64,000 bases of DNA from Azoarcus sp. KH32C (lineage in GTDB: Bacteria > Pseudomonadota > Gammaproteobacteria > Burkholderiales > Rhodocyclaceae), in NCBI RefSeq assembly GCF_000349945.1, contig NC_020548.1:558001-622000 (forward strand), given 5' to 3'. The notes below the pieces were generated by a model. The model was not told the origin of the DNA. It saw only the letters and a program-made list of their open reading frames with translations, and did not search any database. Below, one piece after another: positions 1-8,450 of the stretch. A program made the position numbers and the translations under genes. Position 1 is the stretch's first letter. Every line of letters begins with the position of its first letter.

Positions 1-1
1 C

Positions 2-1096
2 GTGTTGAGGATCAGCAACAGCGGCACACCGACGTCCCAACTCACCGAGCTCGGTAACAACGGCCAATTGTCCGACGGCTACATGACGCTTGGCCAGGCC
101 TTCGTCAAGCTCAAATGGGACCAGTTGGCGCTGGTCAAGGTGGGGCGGCAGCTGCACGACAGCCTGTTGTTGAAGAGTACCTACAACCGCGCCGTGCCCG
201 ACACGTATTCGGGCGTCAACGCAGTGCTGACACCGGTCGAGGGCCTCAGGATTCAAGGTGCGGTCTACGATCAGTGGCGCGCCCGGACGACGAACGACTT
301 CGAGAAATTCCGCACCGAGGCGGTGGGCAAGAATGCGATCGATTACGTCGCCGTCCTTGGCGCCTCCTACGTGAACGGGCCTTACGCGCTGACGGCCGAA
401 TATCTCAACTCCAAGCCCTATCTCAGCAAATACGGATTCGTCGGCGCCTATACCGCGAAGGTCCGGGATACTTTGCTGAAGCTCTCCGGCGGCGCCTTCT
501 GGTCACGCGATGCTGGGTCGCTCTTCGTTTGCGGCGCGGAAAGGGAGATGGATTGCACCGGCCACTCCCGCATCGGCAACGACGGCTTCGGCGCTTACCT
601 CGATGCCGACTGGAAGATCAGCAACCTCACCATCGGAGCCGCCGTCGCGAAATTCAACGGCTTCTGGATCGAGGACAACTTTGCCGTCGACGCGAACAGG
701 AAGGGAGCACTTACGCAGGATCCGGGTACGAACCCCTTCCCGACGTCTTCGACCGTGGGCCCTGACTTCACTAACAAAGGCGAGCGGGTCGGCTCGATTC
801 GGCTCGCGTATGACTGGAAGGACTATGTCGCTGGCCTGAAGACTGCCTTCAAATACATCCATGGAACGGGCGCGCGCAGCAGCAATCTGCACAACTCCGC
901 CGAAGGCTCGGAAAGCTATCGCGAGTTCGACGTTCGTTACGAACTGCCCATTGCCAAAGGACTGAGCGTGCGATACGTGTATTTGAACTACGACTCTCGC
1001 ATCGACAATCGGACCGCCGCTGCCACGATCAAGGGATTGACCCGGCAAGACTGGGAGCAGCACCGCGTATACGTCGACTACGTGTATCAGTTCTGA
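2..1096 (+). CDS. OprD-family outer membrane porin, 5'-truncated by the window edge
   Basis: The visible 364 residues are the C-terminal part of an outer-membrane beta-barrel. Alternating polar and aromatic strands run throughout, typical OprD phrases such as KVGRQLHDS and DTYSGVNAV occur near the visible N-terminus, and the chain ends in YVDYVYQF, the terminal-aromatic signal used for barrel insertion. OprD-family porins are about 420 residues, so the signal peptide and first strands lie outside the window. Members take up amino acids or aromatic and other organic acids; the substrate here cannot be read from sequence. The frame is open at its 5' end, so the GTG at position 2 is not the true start. 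No partner gene follows: the next 1.8 kb is gene debris. Confidence 0.85.
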   Translation: MLRISNSGTPTSQLTELGNNGQLSDGYMTLGQAFVKLKWDQLALVKVGRQLHDSLLLKSTYNRAVPDTYSGVNAVLTPVEGLRIQGAVYDQWRARTTNDFEKFRTEAVGKNAIDYVAVLGASYVNGPYALTAEYLNSKPYLSKYGFVGAYTAKVRDTLLKLSGGAFWSRDAGSLFVCGAEREMDCTGHSRIGNDGFGAYLDADWKISNLTIGAAVAKFNGFWIEDNFAVDANRKGALTQDPGTNPFPTSSTVGPDFTNKGERVGSIRLAYDWKDYVAGLKTAFKYIHGTGARSSNLHNSAEGSESYREFDVRYELPIAKGLSVRYVYLNYDSRIDNRTAAATIKGLTRQDWEQHRVYVDYVYQF

Positions 1097-1233
1097 TTAA
1101 ACCCCAAGTACACGGAAGAATGAACGTCATTTGTCGATCGCTGCACTCGGGCGTTCTTAGCCGTCCGTCTGACAGAAGCTCATGCCTCCTGGCCCGTACG
1201 GTGCTGACTTTGAGCTTCAACCGGTAGCTTCAG

Positions 1234-1786
1234 TCATGGCCGATCAACAGCCGAGGGTGTGAGGCCGTTGATCGGCTTTATGAAAGGCCCAGCTGCTTCA
1301 GTAGGCCGCGGGTCAGGTTCCGGTGCGTACTGTCGGGTGGATACATGCGGCGAGTCGTGCAGCCGGCTTGGGAACAGGAAGTCCTCCGGTTTCAGCTTCG
1401 CCTTCTCGATCCAATTTGCCACCGTCGTTCGCGGCGGCTCCGTCAGCTCGAACTGGACCGGCCGCTGGGTCTTTTTCTGGACGACCGCCGTACGGGACAG
1501 CACTTGGTTGCCATGCGTGACGTCACGAACCCGCAGGGCGACGAGGTCGCATCCGCGAAGCTTGCTATGTGAACATCGCAAGATCGCGAACATGGTGGGC
1601 ATTCTGAAGGTGAATGCGGATCGCCCGGATGTCCTTGGGTTTCAGCGGTGCCTTCTGGCCCACCAGCTTTCCCTTGTTCCAGGGTTCCCGATGCTCGTAG
1701 GATTCCATTTCAGACTCCATGGCTGTTGATCGGAACCCGATTGTTACCGGGCCGTCCGCGCCAAGCGATCCGAGTGATTCCAACAA
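1234..1786 (-). pseudogene. Broken tyrosine recombinase (phage-type integrase), frameshifted and truncated
   Basis: Two minus-strand reading frames together give the N-terminal half of a tyrosine integrase. The first part (about 1565-1720) contains REPWNKGKLVGQKAPLKPKD and RDLAMF. The second (1234 to about 1600) continues with SKLRGCDLVALRVRDV and then LKPEDFLFPSRLHDSPH. They join at about 1570-1600 only through a frameshift. The catalytic C-terminal half, with the HxxR and Tyr motifs, is missing and the frame ends in unrelated residues. Known intact relatives excise or integrate mobile elements. This copy cannot be active and marks an old integration event beside other gene fragments. Confidence 0.75.
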
Positions 1787-2354
1787 CGACCTCCGGCAGA
1801 TGAACTACTCCGAAATTCTGGCGCAACTGAAGGCGGCCTCCGCCTTCGATCTTTATCGGCTTCGTGCAGCGATCGATCGTGCGCTCGACGAGCCGGCCTG
1901 GATGGTCGCGGTCCAGGCGCGGCTCCGTGTCGGGCAAACCATCGAGTACTTTGACCCGCAGGCCAACGCTTCGCATGCCGCTCAAGTTCTCGAGCTACGG
2001 CGCAAGCAAGCGGTCGTGCTCGACAAGACGACGGGGCAGCGCTGGCTGATTTCCTATGCCGCGATCAATCTTGATGGTGCCGACGTCGAGATCCGCGAAA
2101 AGCCGCGGCAGGGGCTCGGTCGCAACGAAGTGGCCATAGGTGATCGTGTGGGCTTTGTCGGCCGCGATCACAAGGAGCGCAGCGGTCGCATCATTCGGCT
2201 CAACGATAAGACGGTGCCCCTCGAATGCGAGCACCAGCAATGGCGAGTTTCATACGGTCTCTTGCATAGGGTGGTCGATTCGGACGCGAACGTCGTCGAT
2301 GGCATGGAGATCCTTGGCCCGGCGGTTGGGCGGGCGAGTTTCGGAAATCGCTGA
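1719..2354 (+). CDS. Conserved hypothetical protein with two SH3/KOW-like repeats
   Basis: The 211-residue product is not recognised as a named family. Its N-terminal third (about residues 28-70) is helical, with LAQLKAASAFDLYRLRAAID. Two similar segments of about 50 residues follow. The first (about 72-125) starts GQTIEYFDPQANASHAAQV and contains QRWLISYAAIN. The second (about 142-190) starts IGDRVGFVGRDHKERSGRI and contains QQWRVSYGLLHRV. The shared pattern (Gly-x-x-(V/I) start, His about 13 residues on, then W-x-(V/I)-S-Y) suggests a tandem small beta-barrel such as a KOW/SH3-like nucleic-acid or protein-binding module. Its first bases overlap the start of the opposing integrase remnant. 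Function is unknown; it may be mobile-element cargo. Confidence 0.55.
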   Translation: MAVDRNPIVTGPSAPSDPSDSNNDLRQMNYSEILAQLKAASAFDLYRLRAAIDRALDEPAWMVAVQARLRVGQTIEYFDPQANASHAAQVLELRRKQAVVLDKTTGQRWLISYAAINLDGADVEIREKPRQGLGRNEVAIGDRVGFVGRDHKERSGRIIRLNDKTVPLECEHQQWRVSYGLLHRVVDSDANVVDGMEILGPAVGRASFGNR

Positions 2355-2479
2355 CGGTCCCTCCTGCACGGGCGGCAGCGATCAAACGTCCGCGCACCAG
2401 CGGCCGGTTGCGGGCACTATGCCGATTGAGTCGTACCGGCCAAAAGCGGTCGTTCTGAAACGCTCTCCCAAAGCGGCCA

Positions 2480-2600
2480 TTCTTGAATAACAGAATCGTA
2501 GAATCAGCGCATCTCCTGCAGACAGTCGTCGTCGGCCTTGCGCGGCAAGTAATCGAGCGCATTGCGCAGAAAGTGGATGCAAGTACATTCGGCGAGCGCC
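2480..2600 (-). pseudogene. Fragment of an IS256-family transposase
   Basis: On the minus strand, reading from about 2595 to 2505, the residues CIHFLRNALDYLPRKADDDC followed by LQEMR match the highly conserved HF-RN-L segment of IS256/mutator transposases. The codon after LQEMR is TGA where intact relatives have Trp, and FYD resumes directly after it, so this is a decayed remnant. No terminal inverted repeats or other transposase segments were found around it. It lies between an unknown gene and a broken glyoxalase-fold fragment, in a stretch that appears to be accumulated debris. Confidence 0.6.
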
Positions 2601-2759
2601 GCCACCCGCGCTTTCCGGCCGAAGGCACTTCCGCACACACTGTGCGTAGCCTTGAAAATTAGGACGTAGCCGAAGTGACTTCGCCGCCGCGTCATTACTC
2701 GTCGACGAGCGTTCTTGTACGACAAGGCTCCCGGGCTCACTCGGCAAAGCAGGACGATT

Positions 2760-2864
2760 AGCGAGGAGCGAGTTCGTAGAGTTCCAGCGGCAGGCCATCG
2801 GGTCGGCGAAGAAGGTGAAACGACGGTTCGTGAGTTCGTCGACGCGTACTGGCTCAAGGGTCAC
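2760..2864 (-). pseudogene. Fragment of a VOC/glyoxalase-fold protein with a 1-bp frameshift
   Basis: The minus strand encodes VRVDELTNRRFTFFADP, the typical last strand of a VOC (glyoxalase/dioxygenase superfamily) domain. The expected continuation, DGLPLELYELAPR, lies in a neighbouring frame, so one base has been lost just after the ADP codons. Only about 35 residues survive. There is no start codon or upstream half of the domain, and the MOSC gene begins nearby on the other strand. A full VOC domain is about 120-140 residues, so the fragment is non-functional. Confidence 0.55.
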
Positions 2865-2980
2865 GCCGTGACCTGCCGCGCAGCGCTACCGGCGTGGATC
2901 GAAATCGTGGTGTGCGCAGGCGTGGGACGGCAGGCGCGGTAGGATGATGCGTCCGCCGTGTTTCATCCACACTGACCGCC

Positions 2981-3589
2981 ATGCCGCCTGCCCGTTCCGC
3001 CTCCGCTGCCGAGCCTGTTGACCTACGCACGCTGACGGGCCGCTTCACCCACGCCGGCCGGCTCGAGGCGATCCTGTTGCGCCCGGCGCGACGGGCCGCA
3101 GCGCAGCCGGTGGGCGAGGCGCGCGCGCTGGCCGGCCGCGGGCTCGCCGGGGATCACTGCGCCGCCTCCGGCCGCGGCGGCGGCAAGCGCCAGCTGAGCC
3201 TAATCCAGGCCGAGCATCTGGTGGCGATCGCGGCGCTGGTGGGCCGCGACGAGGTCGATCCGGCGCTGCTGCGGCGCAACCTAGTGGTCTCCGGCCTGAA
3301 CCTGCTCGCCGCGCGCACGCTGTTCCGCGACCAGCCGTTGGTGCTGCGCATTGGCGCCGAGGTCGTGCTCGAGCTCACCGGCGTCTGCGAGCCCTGCTCG
3401 CGTATGGAGGACGTGCTCGGCCCCGGCGGCTACAACGCGATGCGCGGCCACGGCGGCGTCGTCGCGCGCGTCCTTATTGGCGGCGTGCTGCGCATCGGCG
3501 ACGCGGTCGTCTGCGAAGCGGCGCCGCCTGCGGCCGCGACGCCCGGCGCCGACGCGCTCCTTACAACCCGCCCGGAGAATCCCGCATGA
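2981..3589 (+). CDS. MOSC-domain protein
   Basis: The 202-residue protein matches the MOSC (molybdenum cofactor sulfurase C-terminal) fold. It has GRLEAILLRPARR near residue 27, then ARALAGRGLAGDHCA, RQLSLIQAEHL and RRNLVVSGLNLLA. Further on, residues around 130 read LELTGVCEPCSRMEDVLG, which carries the conserved Cys of the family. MOSC proteins bind or transfer sulfur at molybdopterin cofactors, or reduce N-hydroxylated compounds when joined to redox partners; this stand-alone version has no assigned substrate. Its stop overlaps the start of the NnrU-like gene by four bases (ATGA), so the two are probably translationally coupled. The sequence is strongly GC-rich, like the core genes around it. 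Confidence 0.8.
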   Translation: MPPARSASAAEPVDLRTLTGRFTHAGRLEAILLRPARRAAAQPVGEARALAGRGLAGDHCAASGRGGGKRQLSLIQAEHLVAIAALVGRDEVDPALLRRNLVVSGLNLLAARTLFRDQPLVLRIGAEVVLELTGVCEPCSRMEDVLGPGGYNAMRGHGGVVARVLIGGVLRIGDAVVCEAAPPAAATPGADALLTTRPENPA

Positions 3590-4164
3590 CCGCCCTGATC
3601 CTCGGACTGCTGCTGTTCTTCAGCACTCATTCGGCGCGCATCTTCGCCGAGGACAACCGCGCTCAGTACATCGCCCACTATGGCCTGGCGAAGTGGAAGC
3701 TGGCCTACTCGCTGGCCTCCGCGATCGGCCTCGGCCTGATTGTATGGGGCTATGGCGCGGCGCGGCTCGACCCGCTCGTGCTGTGGCCGCCGCCGATGTG
3801 GACGCGGCAGCTGGCCGCGGTGCTGACGCTGCCTGCCTTCGTTCTGATCGCCGCCGCCTATGTGCCCGGCACGCGACTGCGGGCGAAGCTCGGCCATCCA
3901 ATGGTGCTCGGCGTGCAGCTGTGGGCGCTCGCGCACCTGCTCGCCAACGGCACCCTCGCCGACCTGCTGTTGTTCGGCTGCTTCCTGGTGTGGGCGATCG
4001 CGAGCTTCTTCGCCGCGCGGCGGCGCGACCGGGCGCAGCGGGTGGTGCGGGGGGGCGGAGCGCTGGGTTGGGATGCGGTGGCGGTTGGGGTTGGGGCGGG
4101 GGTGTGGTTCGTGTTTGCGCGCCACCTGCACGGGGTGTTGTTCGGGGTGGTGCCATTCGGGTGA
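3586..4164 (+). CDS. NnrU-family integral membrane protein
   Basis: The 192-residue product begins MTALILGLLLFFSTHSARIF and continues with several hydrophobic helices (about residues 1-20, 40-60, 72-92, 105-120, 128-145 and 155-175). The N-terminal THSARI and central GHPMVLGVQLWALAHLLANG segments are hallmarks of the NnrU family, members of which occur in denitrification and nitrogen-oxide gene sets, although their biochemical role is unsettled. It is coupled to the preceding MOSC gene by a four-base overlap. No denitrification genes are visible nearby. The last 40 residues are unusually glycine- and valine-rich, and the DNA there is almost pure G/T, so the C-terminus may be altered relative to homologues. 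Confidence 0.75.
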   Translation: MTALILGLLLFFSTHSARIFAEDNRAQYIAHYGLAKWKLAYSLASAIGLGLIVWGYGAARLDPLVLWPPPMWTRQLAAVLTLPAFVLIAAAYVPGTRLRAKLGHPMVLGVQLWALAHLLANGTLADLLLFGCFLVWAIASFFAARRRDRAQRVVRGGGALGWDAVAVGVGAGVWFVFARHLHGVLFGVVPFG

Positions 4165-4432
4165 GGGGGCGGGGCGGGTTCCGTCTGACGGTCCCGACCG
4201 GCGGCGCTCAATGAAGCGTCAGCCGCGGCGAGCCGCTTCAATCGCCGCGAAGGAGATCTTCCCCATCTGCTCCATTGCGTCGAACGCATGCTTGGCCGCC
4301 GCGCGGTCCGGATCGGCAATCGCGGCGTGATCAAGCGCTCGTGCCGCGGGTTACCGGGACGGCCACTCCGGCCGCCCCGGCGAACCGCGGCACGACCTGC
4401 GTCGTGATTCTTCCGCGGATTTCGGGCTGCGA

Positions 4433-5629
4433 TCAGGCCGCCTTGAGCATGCCGTGCGGGTCGAGGACGAATTTGCGCGGCGCGCCGCCGTCAAACTGGC
4501 GATAACCGTTCGGCGCCTCGTCCAGCGAGATCACGTTGACGTTCACGATCTCGGCGATCGGCAGGCGGTCCCACAGGATGGCCTGCATCAGATTGCGGTT
4601 GTACTTCATCACCGGGGTCTGGCCGGTATGGAAGGAGTGGGACTTGGCCCAGCCGAGGCCGAAGCGGATCGAAAGGTTGCCTCGCCTGGCTGCAGCGTCG
4701 ATCGCGCCCGGATCGTCGGTCACGTACAGGCCCGGGATTCCGATGGCGCCGGCCACGCGGGTGACCTCCATCAGCGAATTGAGGACCGTGGCCGGCGCCT
4801 CTTCGTGGGAATGGGTACCGTGGCCATGCGCCTCGAAGCCGACGCAGTCGACCGCACAGTCGACTTCCGGGGTCCCGAGAATCGCCGCGATCTGCTCACC
4901 CAGCGACGCGTCGAGGGATAGATCGACGGTCTCGAAACCGACTGCACGGGCGTGGGCGAGGCGGTCCGGGTTCATGTCGCCGACAATGGTCACCGCCGCG
5001 CCCAGGAGCCTCGCCGCGCCGGCGGCGGCCATGCCGACCGGGCCAGCACCGGCGATGTAGACGGTCGAGCCCGGTTTCACCCCGGCGGTCACCGCGCCAT
5101 GGTAGCCGGTGGGCAGAATATCGGACAGGCAGGTCAGGTCGCGGATCTTCTCCATCGCCCTGTCCTTGTCCGGAAATTTCAGCAGGTTGAAATCGGCGTA
5201 CGGCACCATCACGTACTCGGCCTGGCCGCCGATCCAGCCGCCCATGTCGACATAGCCGTAGGCGCCGCCGGCGCGTGACGGGTTCACGTTCAGGCACACC
5301 CCGGTGTGCTGCTCCTTACATGTGGTGCAGCGGCCGCAGGCGACGTTGAACGGCACCGACACCAGGTCGCCGATCTTCAGCGTCTCGACATCGCGGCCGA
5401 TCTCGACTACCTCGCCGGTGATCTCGTGGCCAAGCACCAGGCCCACCTCGGCGGTGGTGCGGCCGCGCACCATGTGCTGGTCGGAGCCGCAAATATTGGT
5501 TGTCACTACTTTAAGGATGACACCGTGGCCGATCGCGCGACCGCTCGGATCGACCATCTTTGGATAGTCGATGGATTGCACTTCGACATGTCCTTGCCCC
5601 AGATACACAACACCGCGATTTTCGCTCAT
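4433..5629 (-). CDS. fdhA: Glutathione-independent, zinc-dependent formaldehyde dehydrogenase
   Basis: The 398-residue medium-chain dehydrogenase has the length and motifs of Pseudomonas-type FdhA, which oxidises formaldehyde to formate with bound NAD and no glutathione. Catalytic-zinc elements are visible as ICGSDQH (Cys47) and GHE (His68-Glu69). Structural-zinc cysteines are Cys98, Cys101, Cys104 and Cys112. The nucleotide-binding motif GAGPVGMAAAG lies near residue 195, and the family phrases NVNPSRAGGAYGYVDMGGW and LPTGYHGAV are present. The ATG is preceded by GGAGG at good spacing. It appears to be transcribed alone. A related alcohol or aldehyde dismutase role is possible, but the insertion pattern favours FdhA. 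Confidence 0.88.
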   Translation of the reverse strand: MSENRGVVYLGQGHVEVQSIDYPKMVDPSGRAIGHGVILKVVTTNICGSDQHMVRGRTTAEVGLVLGHEITGEVVEIGRDVETLKIGDLVSVPFNVACGRCTTCKEQHTGVCLNVNPSRAGGAYGYVDMGGWIGGQAEYVMVPYADFNLLKFPDKDRAMEKIRDLTCLSDILPTGYHGAVTAGVKPGSTVYIAGAGPVGMAAAGAARLLGAAVTIVGDMNPDRLAHARAVGFETVDLSLDASLGEQIAAILGTPEVDCAVDCVGFEAHGHGTHSHEEAPATVLNSLMEVTRVAGAIGIPGLYVTDDPGAIDAAARRGNLSIRFGLGWAKSHSFHTGQTPVMKYNRNLMQAILWDRLPIAEIVNVNVISLDEAPNGYRQFDGGAPRKFVLDPHGMLKAA

Positions 5630-6381
5630 TGTCTGCCTCCATATTCTCTGTGGGTTGCATGCGTGCCATGGCTAAAGCGTTGGCTGGCGCACTTCGCGAC
5701 GGTAGACGCTAAGCTCTTCGACAACATGCCCCAACGCGTCATCGACCTGCCAATTCCCGACATGAAATAGCGCGGGTCTGCAGGACTTGTGCCGGGAGCC
5801 GGGGAGCACGGAACCGGTAGTCGCACGGGAAGCGGAGGGTCAGGTCTTGCGGCACAACAAGTGCATGATCCCAAGACCCTTACGACTGTGGATCAGATCG
5901 CCATCGACTTGCGCCAGCAGGTCGGGGAGCACTTACATGAACCGGCCCCTTGCGCGGGCGCCGGGGAATCTTCACCGCAAGCTGCGCCGCCCGGCGCGAC
6001 ATGCGGGTGTGGTCGGGCGCCGGAAGATGGCCAGCAGTACGCACTGCGGAAGGGACGTCGAAAGCTGCCGCTCGTCATCGCGGCCGCCCTAGCAACGGCG
6101 GCTTTGGAGCGACACGGCCGAACTGGCACCATCGGCCAAGAGCAGTCTTCCAGAAAAGTGCCCAACAGCGGCTAATGTGTACGCTTTTGTGTATGCAACT
6201 GACCTATACTGAGCAGGCCGCTTTTGACGAGGCGTTGTCCCCGAGTGAGGCTGCGGTCGTGGAACCAGAGGTCCGTCGCAACGCAGCTCAATTCCGAGTG
6301 CCGATGCTGGAAGCAGGCGCTGGAGTTATGCAGAAAAACTGTCTCTTGACAACAAGTTAGATTTCATATTGCCAGTACCGT
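5630..6381. other. About 750 bp without a convincing gene
   Basis: This stretch separates fdhA from the defence island. Several short open frames exist on both strands (for example plus-strand 5789-6175 and 5950-6360), but none shows a recognisable motif, a convincing ribosome binding site or a plausible protein-like composition. Base composition drops from strongly GC-rich to more AT-rich at about 6175, which fits a boundary of horizontally acquired DNA. The fdhA promoter should lie near 5640-5760, although no clear -35/-10 pair was identified. Confidence 0.4.
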
Positions 6382-7020
6382 ATGTCAAACGATCTTTGGA
6401 GCATCTTTCTTAATTTAGTAGCGGCATTCATTTACGCGGGCATCGTCTGGCTGTGGAATCGGCGAGGCAACCGCCCTCCGCCTTCTCCGCCGATACAAAC
6501 GCCACAACGACACGAAGAGGAGCTCACACCCGATCGTCGCGCCAAGAATCGGCAAGCTGCAGAGCGCGCCGCCTATAAGTTCATTTTTTACTTGGCCACT
6601 TTCGGGGCGCTCTATCTGTCAGTTACTATGCCGCCACTGTTCAAGGCGTTATTCGCAAAGACTGACGTAATGCTGAGTGACGCGAGGGTTATTGGTGAAT
6701 CGCTACCAGCAATACCCGTCGGGAAGAGCTACCTGCAAGTGACGTTCTTTGGCGTCACAGCAGTGCTTTATTGGCCGTTGCTCATGCTCGCCGAACTCAT
6801 CACCTCCCTGCTGTATCCACTCATCGATGCTTTTCGCCCTGTCAACGAGCGCATATGGTCTGCGACTACGATGCTCGTCTTCTATCTTTTCTGCATTCCG
6901 GTCGCTGCAACGTCCGTCTGGTTGTTTTACGAAAAGACTTTCCAAGATTCGTTCTTTACTGTGTTAATGGCTCTATTTGTTACCTTTGCCATTGGACAAG
7001 CGCAGGGCGGTCGTAGATGA
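6382..7020 (+). CDS. Multi-spanning membrane protein of unknown function beside the Septu-like pair
   Basis: The 212-residue product has a hydrophobic N-terminal helix (about residues 6-24) and a basic, proline-rich cytosolic linker (about 26-65, with NRRGNRPPPSPPIQ). Four or so more membrane segments follow, at about 66-85, 113-138, 150-172 and 183-205. I do not recognise a family. The gene is visibly less GC-rich than the chromosome around it and shares orientation and composition with the ATPase/HNH pair that starts 185 bp downstream. It could be an accessory membrane component or effector of that defence locus, or an independent cargo gene. Only the position supports the link. No strong ribosome binding site precedes the ATG. 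Confidence 0.6.
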   Translation: MSNDLWSIFLNLVAAFIYAGIVWLWNRRGNRPPPSPPIQTPQRHEEELTPDRRAKNRQAAERAAYKFIFYLATFGALYLSVTMPPLFKALFAKTDVMLSDARVIGESLPAIPVGKSYLQVTFFGVTAVLYWPLLMLAELITSLLYPLIDAFRPVNERIWSATTMLVFYLFCIPVAATSVWLFYEKTFQDSFFTVLMALFVTFAIGQAQGGRR

Positions 7021-7205
7021 AATCTAACAAGTCCGAACCGGACGGCCTATCGGCTGCCAATCGCCAGCCTACAGTCGACTGACTAGCCAAGATCTACCGC
7101 TCGCGCGCGGTTGGTCGCGTGAGTTGGCCGTTAATCATCGGGGCGATAATAATTCCGTGCCAACGTTGCTTCGCGCGCGGCGACCTAACGGAATGGGAGG
7201 TGAAT

Positions 7206-8450
7206 ATGAATTTCGAAAGAATGACTTTGAAGGGCTGGCAACAGTTTGCTGATATTGACATTGCTTTCCATCCTCGTGCGACCATCATTACAGGGGCAAA
7301 CGGCAGCGGCAAGACTACGATCCTCTCCTTCTTAGCGAGGCATCGAGGGTGGCAGCAGTTTTCGCTTGCCACACCTAAAAACGACTTATTCAGCAAGACC
7401 CTCAAGTATTTATCCCTGGCGAGACTTTTCGGCAAGAATGAGAATTCAGACCGCTCGATCGGAACGCTGACGTACACAAATAAGTCGACCGCAACGTTTT
7501 CGGTGCCTGAGGCGGGAAGTGCTCAATACCAGGTGCAAATTCAGAACCAACAGCCAGCTAGGTTTTTCTATATACCGTCGCATCGCCAGACCTTCTCTTA
7601 TAGACGTGTTGGGCAAATTAACACTAGCCGCAAAGAGAGACAGACGGCCTTCGACGAGATTCAAAACAATCAGATAAACCGGCATGCAGGTAACGGCGTC
7701 GAGCCGAGCAGCTTTCTTATGAAGAGCACACTCTTGGGTTGGATGATCAACGGCTACGGAGTACGCAGTCCAACTAAAACCATCATGCCTCCGGATCCGC
7801 AACAAGTGAGGAACTTCGAGGGTTTTCGGGACGTGCTGAGAGTTGTATTGCCGGAATCGCTTGGGTTCGAGGATCTCGAGGTCAGGGACTACGAGATTGT
7901 CTTTTGCTGCAACGGCGGTGCGGATGAATTTCTGTTAGAGACAGCCTCGGGTGGAATTTCAGCACTGATTGACATCGCGTGGCAGATCTTCATGTTCGAC
8001 ACTGACGCAAAAGAGCCATTTGCCGTCGTGATTGATGAGGTTGAAAATCACCTACACCCAAGTATGCAGCGGACGTTGCTGCCGAATCTGCTAAAGGCAT
8101 TTCCGCATGCAAAATTCATCGTCACGACACACAGTCCACTAATCGTGACTTCGGTAGAGGATGCCAATGTTTATGCGCTTCGATACGATCACACCAAAAA
8201 GGTGCGCTCGCATCTGTTGGATTTCAAGAGCGAAGTCAAGAACGCAGTCGATGTACTAGACGAGGTACTTGGTGTATCAACGACCATACCTGCATGGGCT
8301 GTTGGCAAGCTTTCCAGCATTCTTGCGAGGCATGTGGCAAGTGATCCCACCACCGAGTCGTTAGCGGCATTGCGCACGGAGCTTAGGGACGCCGGCCTTG
8401 GGAGACTATTTCCAGATGCTGTGGCAAGAGTCGCGGAGGCACGTAAATGA
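7206..8450 (+). CDS. ptuA: PtuA-like AAA/ABC-type ATPase of a Septu-like defence system
   Basis: The 414-residue protein is an SMC/ABC-like ATPase: Walker A GANGSGKTT at residues 30-38, signature-like ASGGIS at 247-252, Walker B VVIDE with the catalytic acidic pair at 277-278, and the switch His in TTHSP at 309. In Septu systems PtuA senses infection and controls its partner nuclease PtuB, which is encoded directly downstream here. A longer frame opens at 7119, but the ATG at 7206 is preferred because GGGAGGTG lies just upstream and the family begins close to the Walker A strand. The stop overlaps the next start (ATGA), implying coupled translation. The gene is AT-richer than its surroundings, consistent with transfer. 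Confidence 0.85.
   Translation: MNFERMTLKGWQQFADIDIAFHPRATIITGANGSGKTTILSFLARHRGWQQFSLATPKNDLFSKTLKYLSLARLFGKNENSDRSIGTLTYTNKSTATFSVPEAGSAQYQVQIQNQQPARFFYIPSHRQTFSYRRVGQINTSRKERQTAFDEIQNNQINRHAGNGVEPSSFLMKSTLLGWMINGYGVRSPTKTIMPPDPQQVRNFEGFRDVLRVVLPESLGFEDLEVRDYEIVFCCNGGADEFLLETASGGISALIDIAWQIFMFDTDAKEPFAVVIDEVENHLHPSMQRTLLPNLLKAFPHAKFIVTTHSPLIVTSVEDANVYALRYDHTKKVRSHLLDFKSEVKNAVDVLDEVLGVSTTIPAWAVGKLSSILARHVASDPTTESLAALRTELRDAGLGRLFPDAVARVAEARK

Noticed and set aside
5789..6175. Possible small gene upstream of the membrane protein
   Set aside because: Composition looks random in every frame and there is no good start signal.
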